22,116 nt of DNA from Candidatus Merdimorpha stercoravium (GCA_018715295.1 DVLY01000151.1:1-22116), one strand, 5' to 3'; positions 14,111 to 22,078 are shown, counted from the first letter of the stretch. The notes: generated by a model from the sequence alone, not told the origin. Numbers and translations are program-made.

Positions 14111-14935
14111 TTACTTTGTCGTTTTCTTTGTCTTGATGGCGATCTCGGGTTTGTGGTACACGCGCGAGTAGGGCGGTACGGATTCCGTCAGCCAGACGTT
14201 TCCCCCGATGATCGAGTCGTGCCCTACGACGGTATTCCCTCCCAGGATGGTGCTGCCGGCATAGATGATCACGTTGTCCTCGATGCTGGGGTGGCGGCGC
14301 ACCCCGCGCAGTTCCTTGTCCACGTAGGAGGCGCCCAGGGTAACGCCTTGGTAGAGGCATACGTTGTCGCCGATGACGGTCGTCTCGCCGATGACCACCC
14401 CCGTGCCGTGGTCGATGTAGAAGTGTTTTCCGATCGTGGCACCCGGATGGATGTCGATGCCGGTGCGGCTGTGGGCGTATTCGGCAATGACTCGGGGCAG
14501 GAGGGGGATGCCCAGCCGGTGGATCTCGTGGGCGATCCGGTGTACCATCACGGCGTAAAAACCGGGGTAGCACAGGATGACTTCCTCCACGCAACCCGAG
14601 GCGGGGTCGCTGTCCCGGTACATTTCTGCGTCCTCCACTAGGCTGGCGTGAATCTCGGCGATCCGGGCGAAGAATTGTTCGGACAATATTTCACAGGCGA
14701 CTTCGGGGGCGCAAAGCGGACAGATGATGGCGGCGAAGTCGCGGTGAAGGCTCTCCCAGCGCTCTTCGATCTGCGCGAGGGAAAGCGGCTGGTCGCTGCG
14801 CACCGGGAACAGCAGGTCGGTGAGGTTGTCCACAAAGCGATAGACTACCGTATGAGAAGGCACATGCTGGGAGTATTGCGCCGAGATGCGGGCGAGGTAT
14901 TGGGGAAAGGTTTCTTGGTCGGTTTTCGGATCCAT
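14111..14935 (-). CDS. cysE: Serine O-acetyltransferase (EpsC/CysE type)
   Basis: A 274-residue left-handed beta-helix acetyltransferase that makes O-acetylserine from serine and acetyl-CoA. An N-terminal helical domain (about 1-150) precedes hexapeptide repeats. The catalytic pair aligns with E. coli Asp143 and His158 as Asp161 (GIDIHPGA) and His176 (YIDHGTG), and the GETTVIG, YQGVTLGA and RRHPSIED segments are conserved. The start was set at the ATG at 14935 rather than an in-frame ATG 22 codons upstream, which lies in the terminator-like region behind trpB. The C-terminus ends KTKKTTK, without the terminal isoleucine through which many SATs insert into CysK. It precedes cysK by 63 bp. Confidence 0.9.
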   Translation of the reverse strand: MDPKTDQETFPQYLARISAQYSQHVPSHTVVYRFVDNLTDLLFPVRSDQPLSLAQIEERWESLHRDFAAIICPLCAPEVACEILSEQFFARIAEIHASLVEDAEMYRDSDPASGCVEEVILCYPGFYAVMVHRIAHEIHRLGIPLLPRVIAEYAHSRTGIDIHPGATIGKHFYIDHGTGVVIGETTVIGDNVCLYQGVTLGASYVDKELRGVRRHPSIEDNVIIYAGSTILGGNTVVGHDSIIGGNVWLTESVPPYSRVYHKPEIAIKTKKTTK

Positions 14936-14976
14936 CGGTTTGTTCAAGGTTTTCGGAAAGGAAGTGAAACAAAATG

Positions 14977-15015
14977 AAAAAGCCCCAGTCCCCTTGCGCA
15001 AGGCGGCTGAAGGCT
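14977..15015 (-). terminator. Imperfect terminator hairpin after trpB
   Basis: Read on the minus strand, an imperfect GC stem (AGCC/GGCT at the base, CCTT GCGC AAGG at the tip) ends in TTTTTC (T run 14981-14977). It lies between trpB and cysE and would separate their transcripts at least partly. Confidence 0.45.
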
Positions 15016-15040
15016 TTCGTGCGGTTTTCGGGGCGGAAGG

Positions 15041-16237
15041 TCAGCGGTTTTCCGGACAGCCCTTGAAATGTTTCAGATAGGTCTCCATGTCCTTGTCGCC
15101 CCGTCCCGAGACGGTTACCACCACTACGGAATCCTTGCGGAAAGAGTAGCGGGGCAGCACGGCCAGGGCGTGCGCCGATTCGAGTGCCGGGATGATGCCT
15201 TCGGCGCGGGTGAGCTCGTAGGCGGCTTCGAGCGCCTGATCGTCGTTGATGGCCAGTACGTCCGCGCGCCCCGAAGTGTAGAGGTTGGCATGGGCGGGAC
15301 CTACTCCAGGGTAGTCCAGTCCGGCCGAAATGGAGTAAGGTTCGGCCGTGTCGCCGTTTTTATCCAGCAGTACGAGCGTTTTGCTGCCGTGCAGCACGCT
15401 CTGCTTACCCAGGGTCATGGTAGCGGCGTTATCGTCCGTGTCGGTGCCCAGGCCGCCGGCTTCGGCTTCGATCAATCGGACGCGCGGGTCGTCCAGATAG
15501 TGGTAAAAAGTACCGATGGCGTTGCTCCCTCCGCCGATGCAGGCGATCAGGTAATCCGGATAGTCCCGGCCTTCTTTTTCGAGCAACTGGGCTTTGATCT
15601 CCTTCGAGATGACCGACTGGAAGCGGGCGACCATGTCGGGATAGGGGTGCGGGCCGACGGCCGAACCGATCAGGTAGAAGGTTTCGTCGGGGTGTTCGCA
15701 CCAGTCCTTCAGCGCTTCGTCCACCGCTTCCTTGAGCGTCTTTCGGCCGGTTTCCACCGGGACGACCTTGGCGCCGAGCATCTGCATTTTCCGTACGTTG
15801 AGCATTTGCCGTTCGATGTCCACCGCTCCCATGTAGATGTAGCACTCCATGCCCATCAGGGCGCAGACGGTAGCCGCGGCTACACCGTGCTGCCCCGCAC
15901 CCGTTTCGGCGATGATGCGGTGCTTGCCCATCCGACGGGCCAGCAGGATCTGTCCGATGGCATTGTTGATCTTGTGGGCTCCGGTGTGGTTGAGGTCCTC
16001 GCGTTTCAGATAGATGCGCGCCCCGTACCGGTCGGAGAGTTTCTGCGAAAAATACAGGGGCGAGGGCCGACCGACGTAGTCCCGCATCAGGGCGTCGAAT
16101 TCCTGTTGGAAGGCCGGTTCTCCGATCGCGCGAAGGTATTCCCGTTGGAGGGTTTCGATGTTGGGGCGGAGCATCTCCGGAATGTAAGCTCCACCGAAGG
16201 GGCCGTAGTAGCCCTGATCGTCTATATTGTATCCCAT
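15041..16237 (-). CDS. trpB: Tryptophan synthase beta chain (TrpB1 type)
   Basis: A 398-residue cytosolic PLP enzyme that condenses indole with L-serine to give L-tryptophan. It aligns by eye with E. coli TrpB (397 residues). Hallmarks: KREDLNHTGAHK with PLP lysine Lys89, AETGAGQHG with catalytic Glu111, GSAVGPHPYP, the phosphate loop GGGSNAIG, and SGRGDKD at the C-terminus. I chose the ATG at 16237 (MGYNIDDQGYYG) because the in-frame ATG nine codons upstream lies inside the presumed -7 promoter element. No trpA or other trp gene is in the window; the neighbours downstream are cysE and cysK. It could be part of a dispersed trp pathway or an indole-salvage enzyme. Confidence 0.93.
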   Translation of the reverse strand: MGYNIDDQGYYGPFGGAYIPEMLRPNIETLQREYLRAIGEPAFQQEFDALMRDYVGRPSPLYFSQKLSDRYGARIYLKREDLNHTGAHKINNAIGQILLARRMGKHRIIAETGAGQHGVAAATVCALMGMECYIYMGAVDIERQMLNVRKMQMLGAKVVPVETGRKTLKEAVDEALKDWCEHPDETFYLIGSAVGPHPYPDMVARFQSVISKEIKAQLLEKEGRDYPDYLIACIGGGSNAIGTFYHYLDDPRVRLIEAEAGGLGTDTDDNAATMTLGKQSVLHGSKTLVLLDKNGDTAEPYSISAGLDYPGVGPAHANLYTSGRADVLAINDDQALEAAYELTRAEGIIPALESAHALAVLPRYSFRKDSVVVVTVSGRGDKDMETYLKHFKGCPENR

Positions 16238-16261
16238 AGGTGTTTTTATCTTGGTTGGTGG

Positions 16262-16269
16262 CAAATGTA
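16262..16269 (-). promoter_or_regulatory. -7 element for trpB
   Basis: The minus strand reads TACATTTG, an exact TAnnTTTG match. It gives a leader of about 20 nt before the ATG at 16237 and excludes the upstream in-frame ATG as start. The -33 region is not clear. No Trp-rich leader peptide or attenuator is visible between promoter and gene. Confidence 0.5.
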
Positions 16270-16412
16270 GCTATTTTTTTGAGAATCCGTACGGTGTTTT
16301 GTGTCTTTTTGTGAGGATCTTTTCGCTTTTGCTGCAGGAGTGTTGAGAATCGTAAAAATAGACGTCATTTCCCGTATCCGGATGGAATAATAAGTTGTGC
16401 TCGCCTTTTCGC

Positions 16413-16420
16413 TATATTTG
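16413..16420 (+). promoter_or_regulatory. -7 element for the DUF3575 gene
   Basis: TATATTTG, an exact consensus match, about 28 bp before the ATG at 16449. A TTG at 16395-16397 is too close to be a regular -33 element. Confidence 0.5.
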
Positions 16421-16448
16421 CATCTTCATATATTTACCAGTTACCGCG

Positions 16449-17126
16449 ATGAAAAGCACGAATCGTTTTCTTTTGGCGGCCGTATGGGTCCTGTTGTTTT
16501 TCGCTCCCCGGGCTTACGGGCAGACGGAAGTGAAACTCAATGGCGTATATGCTTTGGGTGGAGTGATCGACCTCTCGGTCGAGGTGCCCATATCGTCGCG
16601 GCTTTCGCTCGCCAGCGAGTTTTTGTACTCTCCCTGGGAATCGGTCAAATTGGGCGGTCATTCCCGGCCTGAAAAATTCGGATACGTGCTGGGAGAACTT
16701 CGTTGGTATTTCAAGAAAACGGACCGGGACCACCATCGCGGATGGTGGGTTTCCGGGGACGCCGGAGCGCTGGTGATGATGAAGATGTCGCGGCCGTATT
16801 ATTTCGAAAGGGGGAAGTTTATCCACTGGGCCAACAAGTACGAGCGGGGGACGGGATTCCTGATAGGCCCTTCGGTAGGCTACAAATGGATCCTGGGCGA
16901 GCATTTCACCCTCGATGCCTATGTGGGCGGCCTGTTTGTGGTGGGATGGTACAACGGCTATTTCCTGTACGACGTGTACGGTCCGGGCGGGGAGATCGTC
17001 CACCGCAAGGACGAGATCATCATGAAGCCCCACCGTCCCAACCAACCGGAGATCGACGATCCCTGGAACGGTTCCTCCAACTGGATCCCGCGCTTCGGGG
17101 TCAATGTGGCCTATAAATTCCTGTAA
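16449..17126 (+). CDS. DUF3575-like outer-membrane beta-barrel protein
   Basis: A 225-residue exported protein. A signal peptide covers about residues 1-25 (cleavage near AYGQ). The mature part shows alternating strands, with VPISSRLSLASEFLYSPW, then ELRWYFKK and GPSVGYKWILGEHFTLDAYVGG, ending in VAYKFL with a C-terminal aromatic-rich strand. This arrangement resembles the DUF3575 family, small Bacteroidota proteins predicted as outer-membrane beta-barrels, several of them near fimbrial or surface loci. The start at 16449 places a good -7 element about 28 bp upstream; the longer open frame begins inside that promoter. No function is assigned. No surface-appendage gene lies nearby. Confidence 0.7.
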   Translation: MKSTNRFLLAAVWVLLFFAPRAYGQTEVKLNGVYALGGVIDLSVEVPISSRLSLASEFLYSPWESVKLGGHSRPEKFGYVLGELRWYFKKTDRDHHRGWWVSGDAGALVMMKMSRPYYFERGKFIHWANKYERGTGFLIGPSVGYKWILGEHFTLDAYVGGLFVVGWYNGYFLYDVYGPGGEIVHRKDEIIMKPHRPNQPEIDDPWNGSSNWIPRFGVNVAYKFL

Positions 17127-17182
17127 ATCTTCGCAGGATTTTTTGCCGCAGCATACCGTACTTTTTTAGAAAGAAAGCAAGT

Positions 17183-17214
17183 CCTTGCCGGAGGAAGAAC
17201 CTCTTTCGGAAAGG
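17183..17214 (-). terminator. Candidate terminator hairpin after the HAD phosphatase gene
   Basis: Interrupted stem: 17183-17186 with 17211-17214, 17188-17190 with 17207-17209, and 17191-17194 with 17200-17203. On the minus strand a T-rich stretch follows (CTTTCTTTCT). It lies 13 bp beyond the phosphatase stop codon. Weak but well placed. Confidence 0.35.
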
Positions 17215-17226
17215 GGGCATGTGTTC

Positions 17227-17880
17227 TTACGAGAGGGCTATCGGGAGGATGTCTTGCGGCGTTTCGGCCAGGTGGTCGGCACCCGAGGCTTCGAGTTCCG
17301 CGCGCGGTCGGAATCCCCAGCAAACTCCCACCGATTCGACGCCCGCGTGGGCGGCGGTGCGCATATCGACGTCGGAGTCGCCTGCGTACAGCGCTTGGCC
17401 GGCCGGTACTTTGGTCGCGGAGAGGATCTGATGCACTACGGCCGGATCGGGTTTTACCGGGATGCCTTCCCGCTGCCCGAAGACGGCGGCAAACGGCACG
17501 CGGGGAAAGAAATGCTGCACCAGCGCCACGGTACCTTCGTGGTATTTGTTGCTGGCTACGGCCAGGAGGATACCCTGCCGGCAAAGGGTTTTCAGGAGGG
17601 TTTCGATGCCGGGGTAGGGACGGGAGTGTTCCCAGAGGTGTTCCCGATATCGGGCGATGAATTCGGGGCGCAGGGCGGCGGCTCTTTCCGGGGAGTCCTC
17701 CCCGGCCGGAAGGGCGCGTTCGATGAGTTTGTTGATGCCGTTGCCCACCAGGTAGCGGTAGCGGTCCAAGGGATGGGTTGGGTAGCCGTGCCGTTCCATC
17801 AGGTAGTTGCACGCGGCGGCCAGGTCGCCCAGGGTGTTGAGCAGCGTGCCGTCCAGGTCGAAAATCACCAGTTTTTTCAT
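17227..17880 (-). CDS. HAD-family hydrolase, phosphoglycolate phosphatase-like
   Basis: A 217-residue cytosolic phosphatase of the HAD superfamily. Motif I is FDLDGTL (Asp8 nucleophile, Asp10), motif II VASNK (Ser110), motif III KPDP (Lys143) and motif IV GDSDVDM (Asp168, Asp172). A helical cap domain (about 15-85) places it in the Gph/PGMB-like subfamily I. Phosphoglycolate is the usual annotation, but these enzymes are promiscuous and substrate cannot be fixed by sequence. The start at 17880 begins MKKLVIFDLDG and is supported by a promoter about 30 bp upstream; the open frame extends 20 codons further, through that promoter. Confidence 0.88.
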   Translation of the reverse strand: MKKLVIFDLDGTLLNTLGDLAAACNYLMERHGYPTHPLDRYRYLVGNGINKLIERALPAGEDSPERAAALRPEFIARYREHLWEHSRPYPGIETLLKTLCRQGILLAVASNKYHEGTVALVQHFFPRVPFAAVFGQREGIPVKPDPAVVHQILSATKVPAGQALYAGDSDVDMRTAAHAGVESVGVCWGFRPRAELEASGADHLAETPQDILPIALS

Positions 17881-17909
17881 CGTTCCCTTCGCCGGATTTT
17901 CTATCCGGA

Positions 17910-17941
17910 CAAAGGTAGGGAGGAATCCTCGTCCGGGCAAA
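17910..17941 (-). promoter_or_regulatory. Promoter of the HAD phosphatase gene
   Basis: On the minus strand, TTTG (17938-17941), a 20-bp spacer and TACCTTTG (17910-17917). Both elements match the Bacteroidota vegetative consensus exactly, making this the best promoter in the window. The predicted leader is about 23 nt. Confidence 0.68.
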
Positions 17942-18040
17942 TGTTCGGGCGGGAGGGGAAAGGGCGGTTAAAAAACGAACGGATCGGAGGGATTGCGTGA
18001 AAAAAGGGGTGCGGATGTGGCGCGAAAAGCGGATATGGCG

Positions 18041-18048
18041 TATCTTTA
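18041..18048 (+). promoter_or_regulatory. Near-consensus -7 element for the solute-binding lipoprotein gene
   Basis: TATCTTTA, one mismatch to TAnnTTTG, about 45 bp before the ATG at 18094. The -33 partner is weak. Confidence 0.35.
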
Positions 18049-18093
18049 CCCATTCGAATCCCGATGGGTACATCGGACAGCAAGAGAAAGCAG

Positions 18094-19743
18094 ATGAAGA
18101 TACGTATTCCCGATCGCGTTTCCGGAGTTTTTTTTCATAAGGTTTTGGCCGCGTGCATATTGGCGGCATTTTCCTTTTCGGCGTGCCACCGTCCCGAGCC
18201 GGCTCCCGACAGCCAGGTGTTCCGCTACAACGAAGCGGGCAACCTCTTGTCCCTCGACCCGGCCTTTGCCCGTTTGCAGTCCGGCGTGTGGGCTTGCCGG
18301 CAGGTCTTCTCCGGACTGGTCCGCCTGGACACCAACGCCCATGTGATCCCCGAGATCGCCAAACGCTGGGAAATATCCCCCGACGGGCGGGACTATACGT
18401 TCGTCCTGCGCGACGATGTGCGTTTTCACAAGAGCGAAGCCTTCCTGTCCCAGTATCCGGACAGCACCCGTACGGTCAATGCCCACGATTTCGTGTATTC
18501 CCTCGGGCGGCTTACCGATACGCTGGTAACTTCGCCCGGCGCGTGGACGATGAATTACGTGGAGGCGATCGATGCGCCGAACGACACCACGCTCCACATC
18601 CGTCTTCGGGAGCCATTCCCGGCCTTTATGAGCCTGTTGACGATGCCGTATTGCATGGTCGTGCCCCGCGAAGCGGTGGAATACCTGGGCGAGGATTTCC
18701 GCACCCGTCCGGTGGGTACGGGCGCGTTTTACGTCAAGTATTGGAGCGAGGGCAACATGCTGGTCTTGCGGCGCAATCCCGACTTTTTCGAATACGATTC
18801 CGCCGGGGTGCGCCTGCCGTACCTGGAAGCGGTCAACATCACTTTCCTGCCGGACAAACAGTCCGCCTTCATGGAGTTCCTGATGGGCAACCTCGACTTT
18901 ATCTCGGGGCTCGACCCCGGTTATGCCGACGAGGTGCTCACCTCCGACGGGCGGCTCAAGGAGAAATTCGAAGGCCAGATATCCATGATGACCATGCCGT
19001 ACCTCAATACCGAATACCTGGGTATCAAGATGGACTTGCCCCGGGACCATCCCTTGTCCGACCTTCGGATACGCCGTGCGCTCAACCATGGGTTCGACCG
19101 GCGCAAGATGATGCTCTACCTGCGCAAGAACATCGGCATCCCGGCTACCGGGGGCATGATCCCGTTGGGATTGGACGGAACTTTGGCTTCGGATAGCGTC
19201 AATCTGTACGATCCGGAGCTGTCCCTGCGCCTGATCGAGGAGTACAAACGGGAAAAGGGTCCGATCAAACCCTTTGTCCTTCAGGTGAATTCCGACTACC
19301 GCGACCTGTGCGAATATATCCAGTCCGAGTGGCAGCGCTTGGGCATACCGGTGAGCGTAGAGGTCATCCAGACGGCCAGTCTCCGTCAGGCGATGGCTAC
19401 CGGCAAGTCGGACTTTTTCCGGGCCAGCTGGGTGGGCGACTATCCCGATGGCGAAAACTACCTCTCGCTCTTCTACGGTCCGAACGAAAGTCCCAAAGGG
19501 CCGAACTACACGCATTATTCCAATCCCGCTTTCGACCGCCTGTACCTCGAGGCCGTCCATACGCTCGATCCCTCCCGGCGCGCCGCCCTGTACCGCCGTG
19601 CCGATTCGCTGGCGATGCTCGACGTGCCGGCCGTGGTGCTGTTCTACGACCAGGTGATCCGTTTCTACAACCCCGCCTTGCGGAATTTTACCAGCAACAT
19701 TACCACCAACAACCTGGACCTGCGGGCGGTGAGCAAGGAATAA
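18094..19743 (+). CDS. OppA-type extracellular solute-binding lipoprotein (family 5)
   Basis: A 549-residue protein of the peptide/nickel-binding SBP family. After an unusually long basic n-region and hydrophobic core, a lipobox-like SFSAC places the lipid anchor at Cys31. The family hallmarks follow: LSLDPA near the mature N-terminus, LAKRWEISPDG-like IAKRWEISPDGRDYTFVLRD, NAHDFVYSLGRL, RPVGTGAFYV, RRALNHGFDRRKM and the C-terminal YYDQVIRF-like FYDQVIRFYNP. Members deliver oligopeptides, dipeptides or murein peptides to an ABC importer. No permease or ATPase gene is adjacent: a DUF4369 gene follows and a divergent phosphatase gene precedes. An in-frame ATG at 18064 is possible, but the second ATG gives a more normal signal sequence. 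Confidence 0.88.
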   Translation: MKIRIPDRVSGVFFHKVLAACILAAFSFSACHRPEPAPDSQVFRYNEAGNLLSLDPAFARLQSGVWACRQVFSGLVRLDTNAHVIPEIAKRWEISPDGRDYTFVLRDDVRFHKSEAFLSQYPDSTRTVNAHDFVYSLGRLTDTLVTSPGAWTMNYVEAIDAPNDTTLHIRLREPFPAFMSLLTMPYCMVVPREAVEYLGEDFRTRPVGTGAFYVKYWSEGNMLVLRRNPDFFEYDSAGVRLPYLEAVNITFLPDKQSAFMEFLMGNLDFISGLDPGYADEVLTSDGRLKEKFEGQISMMTMPYLNTEYLGIKMDLPRDHPLSDLRIRRALNHGFDRRKMMLYLRKNIGIPATGGMIPLGLDGTLASDSVNLYDPELSLRLIEEYKREKGPIKPFVLQVNSDYRDLCEYIQSEWQRLGIPVSVEVIQTASLRQAMATGKSDFFRASWVGDYPDGENYLSLFYGPNESPKGPNYTHYSNPAFDRLYLEAVHTLDPSRRAALYRRADSLAMLDVPAVVLFYDQVIRFYNPALRNFTSNITTNNLDLRAVSKE

Positions 19744-19759
19744 ATCCTGCGGGAAGGGC

Positions 19760-19777
19760 CGGGAGAATCCCGTATTT
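19760..19777 (+). terminator. Short hairpin after the solute-binding protein gene
   Basis: CGGGA (19760-19764), GAA loop, TCCCG (19768-19772), followed by TATTTT. The 5-bp stem is short. It lies 16 bp beyond the stop and just before the next -7 element. Confidence 0.35.
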
Positions 19778-19781
19778 TGCC

Positions 19782-19789
19782 TACATTTG
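19782..19789 (+). promoter_or_regulatory. -7 element for the DUF4369 lipoprotein pair
   Basis: TACATTTG, an exact TAnnTTTG match, about 45 bp before the ATG at 19835. No clear -33 element. Confidence 0.45.
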
Positions 19790-19834
19790 TCCCGACGAAA
19801 ACAAAAACGAACAAGATACAAGAGCAGTACAGTT

Positions 19835-20956
19835 ATGTGGAAGAAAAACATTGGAGCAGGATTTTTCGCCCTGATGTGCGGCGCACTCCTGGTGGGGTGC
19901 TCGGGAGGCAAGACCTTTCGGGTGAAAGGCACGATAGAAGGAGCGAAGAACGGAACCTTGTACCTGCAATACGAACAGGACGGGCGGTATGTGAGTGTGG
20001 ATTCGCTCGAGATGGGGCGCGACGGGCGTTTCGACCTCACCGGCGAGGCAAATGAGCCGCGGATGTATTACCTGGCATTCGGGAAAACGGCGCCGGTGCT
20101 ATCCTTCTTTGCCGAAGGAGTTCCGGTAACCGTCCGTGCCCACATCGACAGCCTGGACCGCGCGCAGATCACCGGCGGGGAGGGACAAACGCTCTACAAC
20201 GAATTCATGGATTACATGCGGGAATTTGCCGCGCGTAAGGAGACGGCGTACCTCAATATCCTTCGGGCCAGTGCCCAGGACGGGCCGAAAGATTCGCTGG
20301 CAGATTATACCGCAGTTTATGAACGGCTCGACCGCCGTCAGTTGCAGTACGTGGCCAATTTCGTAGCGACCCATCCCGACAACCCTCTCTCGCCGCTGTT
20401 GGCCTATACGTTCCTCAACAAAGGGTACTCCCCCTTGTTGGATACCCTTCAGGCCAAGTTTACGCCCGAGGTGGCGGCTTCGCTCTACGGGCAGGAATTT
20501 TCGCATTTCGTCACCCAGGCTAAAAATACCCTGGTCGGGATGTCGGTGCCGGAGTTCGAGCTGCGCAGCGACAGCGTATCTTTCCGCCGGGAGGATTTTG
20601 CCGGGAAAACGCTCTTTCTGGTCGCTTGGACGGCCGGCGATCCGGTAAACATCGACTACATGTCGGCCTTGAAGGAGGTTTACGAGCAGTGGCATCCGAA
20701 AGGTTTGGAGGTGCTCTCGTCCTGTATCGGAGGAAGCGACCAGGAGTACGGGTACGACATCTATTCGCTGAGCCTTCCGTGGAACGAGGTGCGCGATGCA
20801 CGGGGCGTGAAGAACGAACTGGTCGATAAGTTCGCTCTCACGGGAACGCTTCCCTCCGGGGTTCTGGTCGGAGCGGACGGGACGATCCTGGCGCGAGGCG
20901 TTTCGCCCGAGGCGTTGGAGGATGTACTCGAATACCTTTGGCAGCAACAGAAATAA
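19835..20956 (+). CDS. DUF4369/thioredoxin-fold lipoprotein lacking CxxC (first of pair)
   Basis: A 373-residue lipoprotein (lipobox LLVGC, Cys22). The N-terminal part (about 27-115) has the DUF4369 beta pattern: FRVKGTIEGAKNGTLYLQY, then DSLEMGRDGRFDLTG. A helical middle (about 116-230) leads to a C-terminal TlpA/AhpC-like thioredoxin fold (from about 236, VGMSVPEFEL). At the active-site position the sequence is AWTAGDPVNIDYM (264-276), with no cysteine where WCxxC would stand; the cis-proline segment LPSGVLVGADG is kept. It therefore cannot do disulfide exchange there. The start at 19835 gives a normal signal peptide; the upstream extension is highly basic. It precedes a similar gene by 24 bp. 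Confidence 0.82.
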   Translation: MWKKNIGAGFFALMCGALLVGCSGGKTFRVKGTIEGAKNGTLYLQYEQDGRYVSVDSLEMGRDGRFDLTGEANEPRMYYLAFGKTAPVLSFFAEGVPVTVRAHIDSLDRAQITGGEGQTLYNEFMDYMREFAARKETAYLNILRASAQDGPKDSLADYTAVYERLDRRQLQYVANFVATHPDNPLSPLLAYTFLNKGYSPLLDTLQAKFTPEVAASLYGQEFSHFVTQAKNTLVGMSVPEFELRSDSVSFRREDFAGKTLFLVAWTAGDPVNIDYMSALKEVYEQWHPKGLEVLSSCIGGSDQEYGYDIYSLSLPWNEVRDARGVKNELVDKFALTGTLPSGVLVGADGTILARGVSPEALEDVLEYLWQQQK

Positions 20957-20980
20957 TCACCCAATAGCATACCGATACCG

Positions 20981-22078
20981 ATGAATAACCGAAAATTGAA
21001 AACCTCTTTGCTTGCCCTTGCCGCGGTACTGTGCGCGACGGCCTGCAACAGCGACAAATTCGTGATCGACGGCCACTTGGCCGGTATTCCCGATCAGGAC
21101 GTATATCTGTGTTCCCAGCCTCAGAGTGGGAATTATGTGGTACTCGATACCGCCCGGATGGAAAATGGTCATTTCCGTTTCAAAGGGAAAATGGAATACA
21201 ACGACTATCGTTTCATCACGTTCCAGGATGTGGCCGGTGAGATACCTCTGTACATCGACAATTCCAAGATGGAACTCGTGGGCGAATTTGCGCATCTGGA
21301 CAGCGTGAAGGTAACGGGTTCCGATGCGATGGACTATTTCAAGGCTGTTCTGGCGCAGGAAGCGGCCAATGGTCAGTACCGTGCGGACAAGATAAAGGCA
21401 TTCCGTACGGCTCAACAGGCCGGCGATACGGCGGCGCTCAACGCGATTTACAAAGAAGCCATCGAACACGACGAAGCTTATGCGCAGAAAATCTTCGCAA
21501 TGGCCGAGAAGCGCCCGGAGGATCTTCTTTCCCTGGTGATGATGATCAACTGCATTGCATACATCAATCCGGACAAGCTGGCCGCCTATTACGAAAAAGT
21601 CCCGTCCAATATCAAGACGCATCCCCGGATGGGTACGTTCGATTCGTACCTGCACAAAAACGTGATCCAGATGTCCAAGGGCTATACCGCTCCCGCCTTT
21701 ACGCTGTATCCGCTGCTCGATGGCAGCGATACGCTGACCTCGGCGGACATCAAGGACAAGGTAGCGGTCCTGTATGTAACCAATCCGGAAGAAGTCGAGT
21801 TGAACAACCGGATGTATGCCGAACTGCACAAAGCCAAGGAAAAGGGCGCTGAGGTCATCGCGGCCTTTGTTTTCCTGGATGGGGAAGTTCCGGCTGGGAT
21901 AAAGAAATACCTCGAAGAGCGCGGCATCGCCGATTTCAAGACCGGACTGCCCGATCAGACATTCTTCGAGTCCTATGTTTGCCCCAGTAGCCGGGCGATC
22001 TTTATCGGCAAGGACGGAAAATTCCTCGGTACGGCACTCACTCCCGAGGAAGCCCAAGCCATCGTCGAAACGCTTTAA
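20981..22078 (+). CDS. DUF4369/thioredoxin-fold lipoprotein lacking CxxC (second of pair)
   Basis: A 365-residue lipoprotein (lipobox CATAC, Cys22) with the same plan as its neighbour. A DUF4369-like beta domain (about 27-113; FVIDGHLAGIPDQDVYLC, then DTARMENGHFRFKGK) is followed by a helical middle and a C-terminal thioredoxin-like fold (about 235-365). The active-site loop reads LYVTNPEEVELNNR (264-277), again without cysteine, and the usual cis-proline segment seems altered to VCPSSRAIFIGKDG. Sequence similarity to the upstream protein is low by eye, so this is an old duplication or two separate recruits. The 24-bp gap and lack of an own promoter argue for one transcript. Confidence 0.8.
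   Translation: MNNRKLKTSLLALAAVLCATACNSDKFVIDGHLAGIPDQDVYLCSQPQSGNYVVLDTARMENGHFRFKGKMEYNDYRFITFQDVAGEIPLYIDNSKMELVGEFAHLDSVKVTGSDAMDYFKAVLAQEAANGQYRADKIKAFRTAQQAGDTAALNAIYKEAIEHDEAYAQKIFAMAEKRPEDLLSLVMMINCIAYINPDKLAAYYEKVPSNIKTHPRMGTFDSYLHKNVIQMSKGYTAPAFTLYPLLDGSDTLTSADIKDKVAVLYVTNPEEVELNNRMYAELHKAKEKGAEVIAAFVFLDGEVPAGIKKYLEERGIADFKTGLPDQTFFESYVCPSSRAIFIGKDGKFLGTALTPEEAQAIVETL

Noticed and set aside
16265..16448. Possible trp leader peptide or T-box between trpB and the DUF3575 gene
   Set aside because: No run of Trp codons, no T-box consensus, and the -7 element lies about 25-30 bp before the trpB ATG, leaving no room for an attenuator.
18046..20040. Long antisense open frame opposite the solute-binding lipoprotein
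   Set aside because: The sense strand encodes a clear family 5 binding protein with all hallmarks; the antisense product is low in recognisable features and has no promoter or start context.
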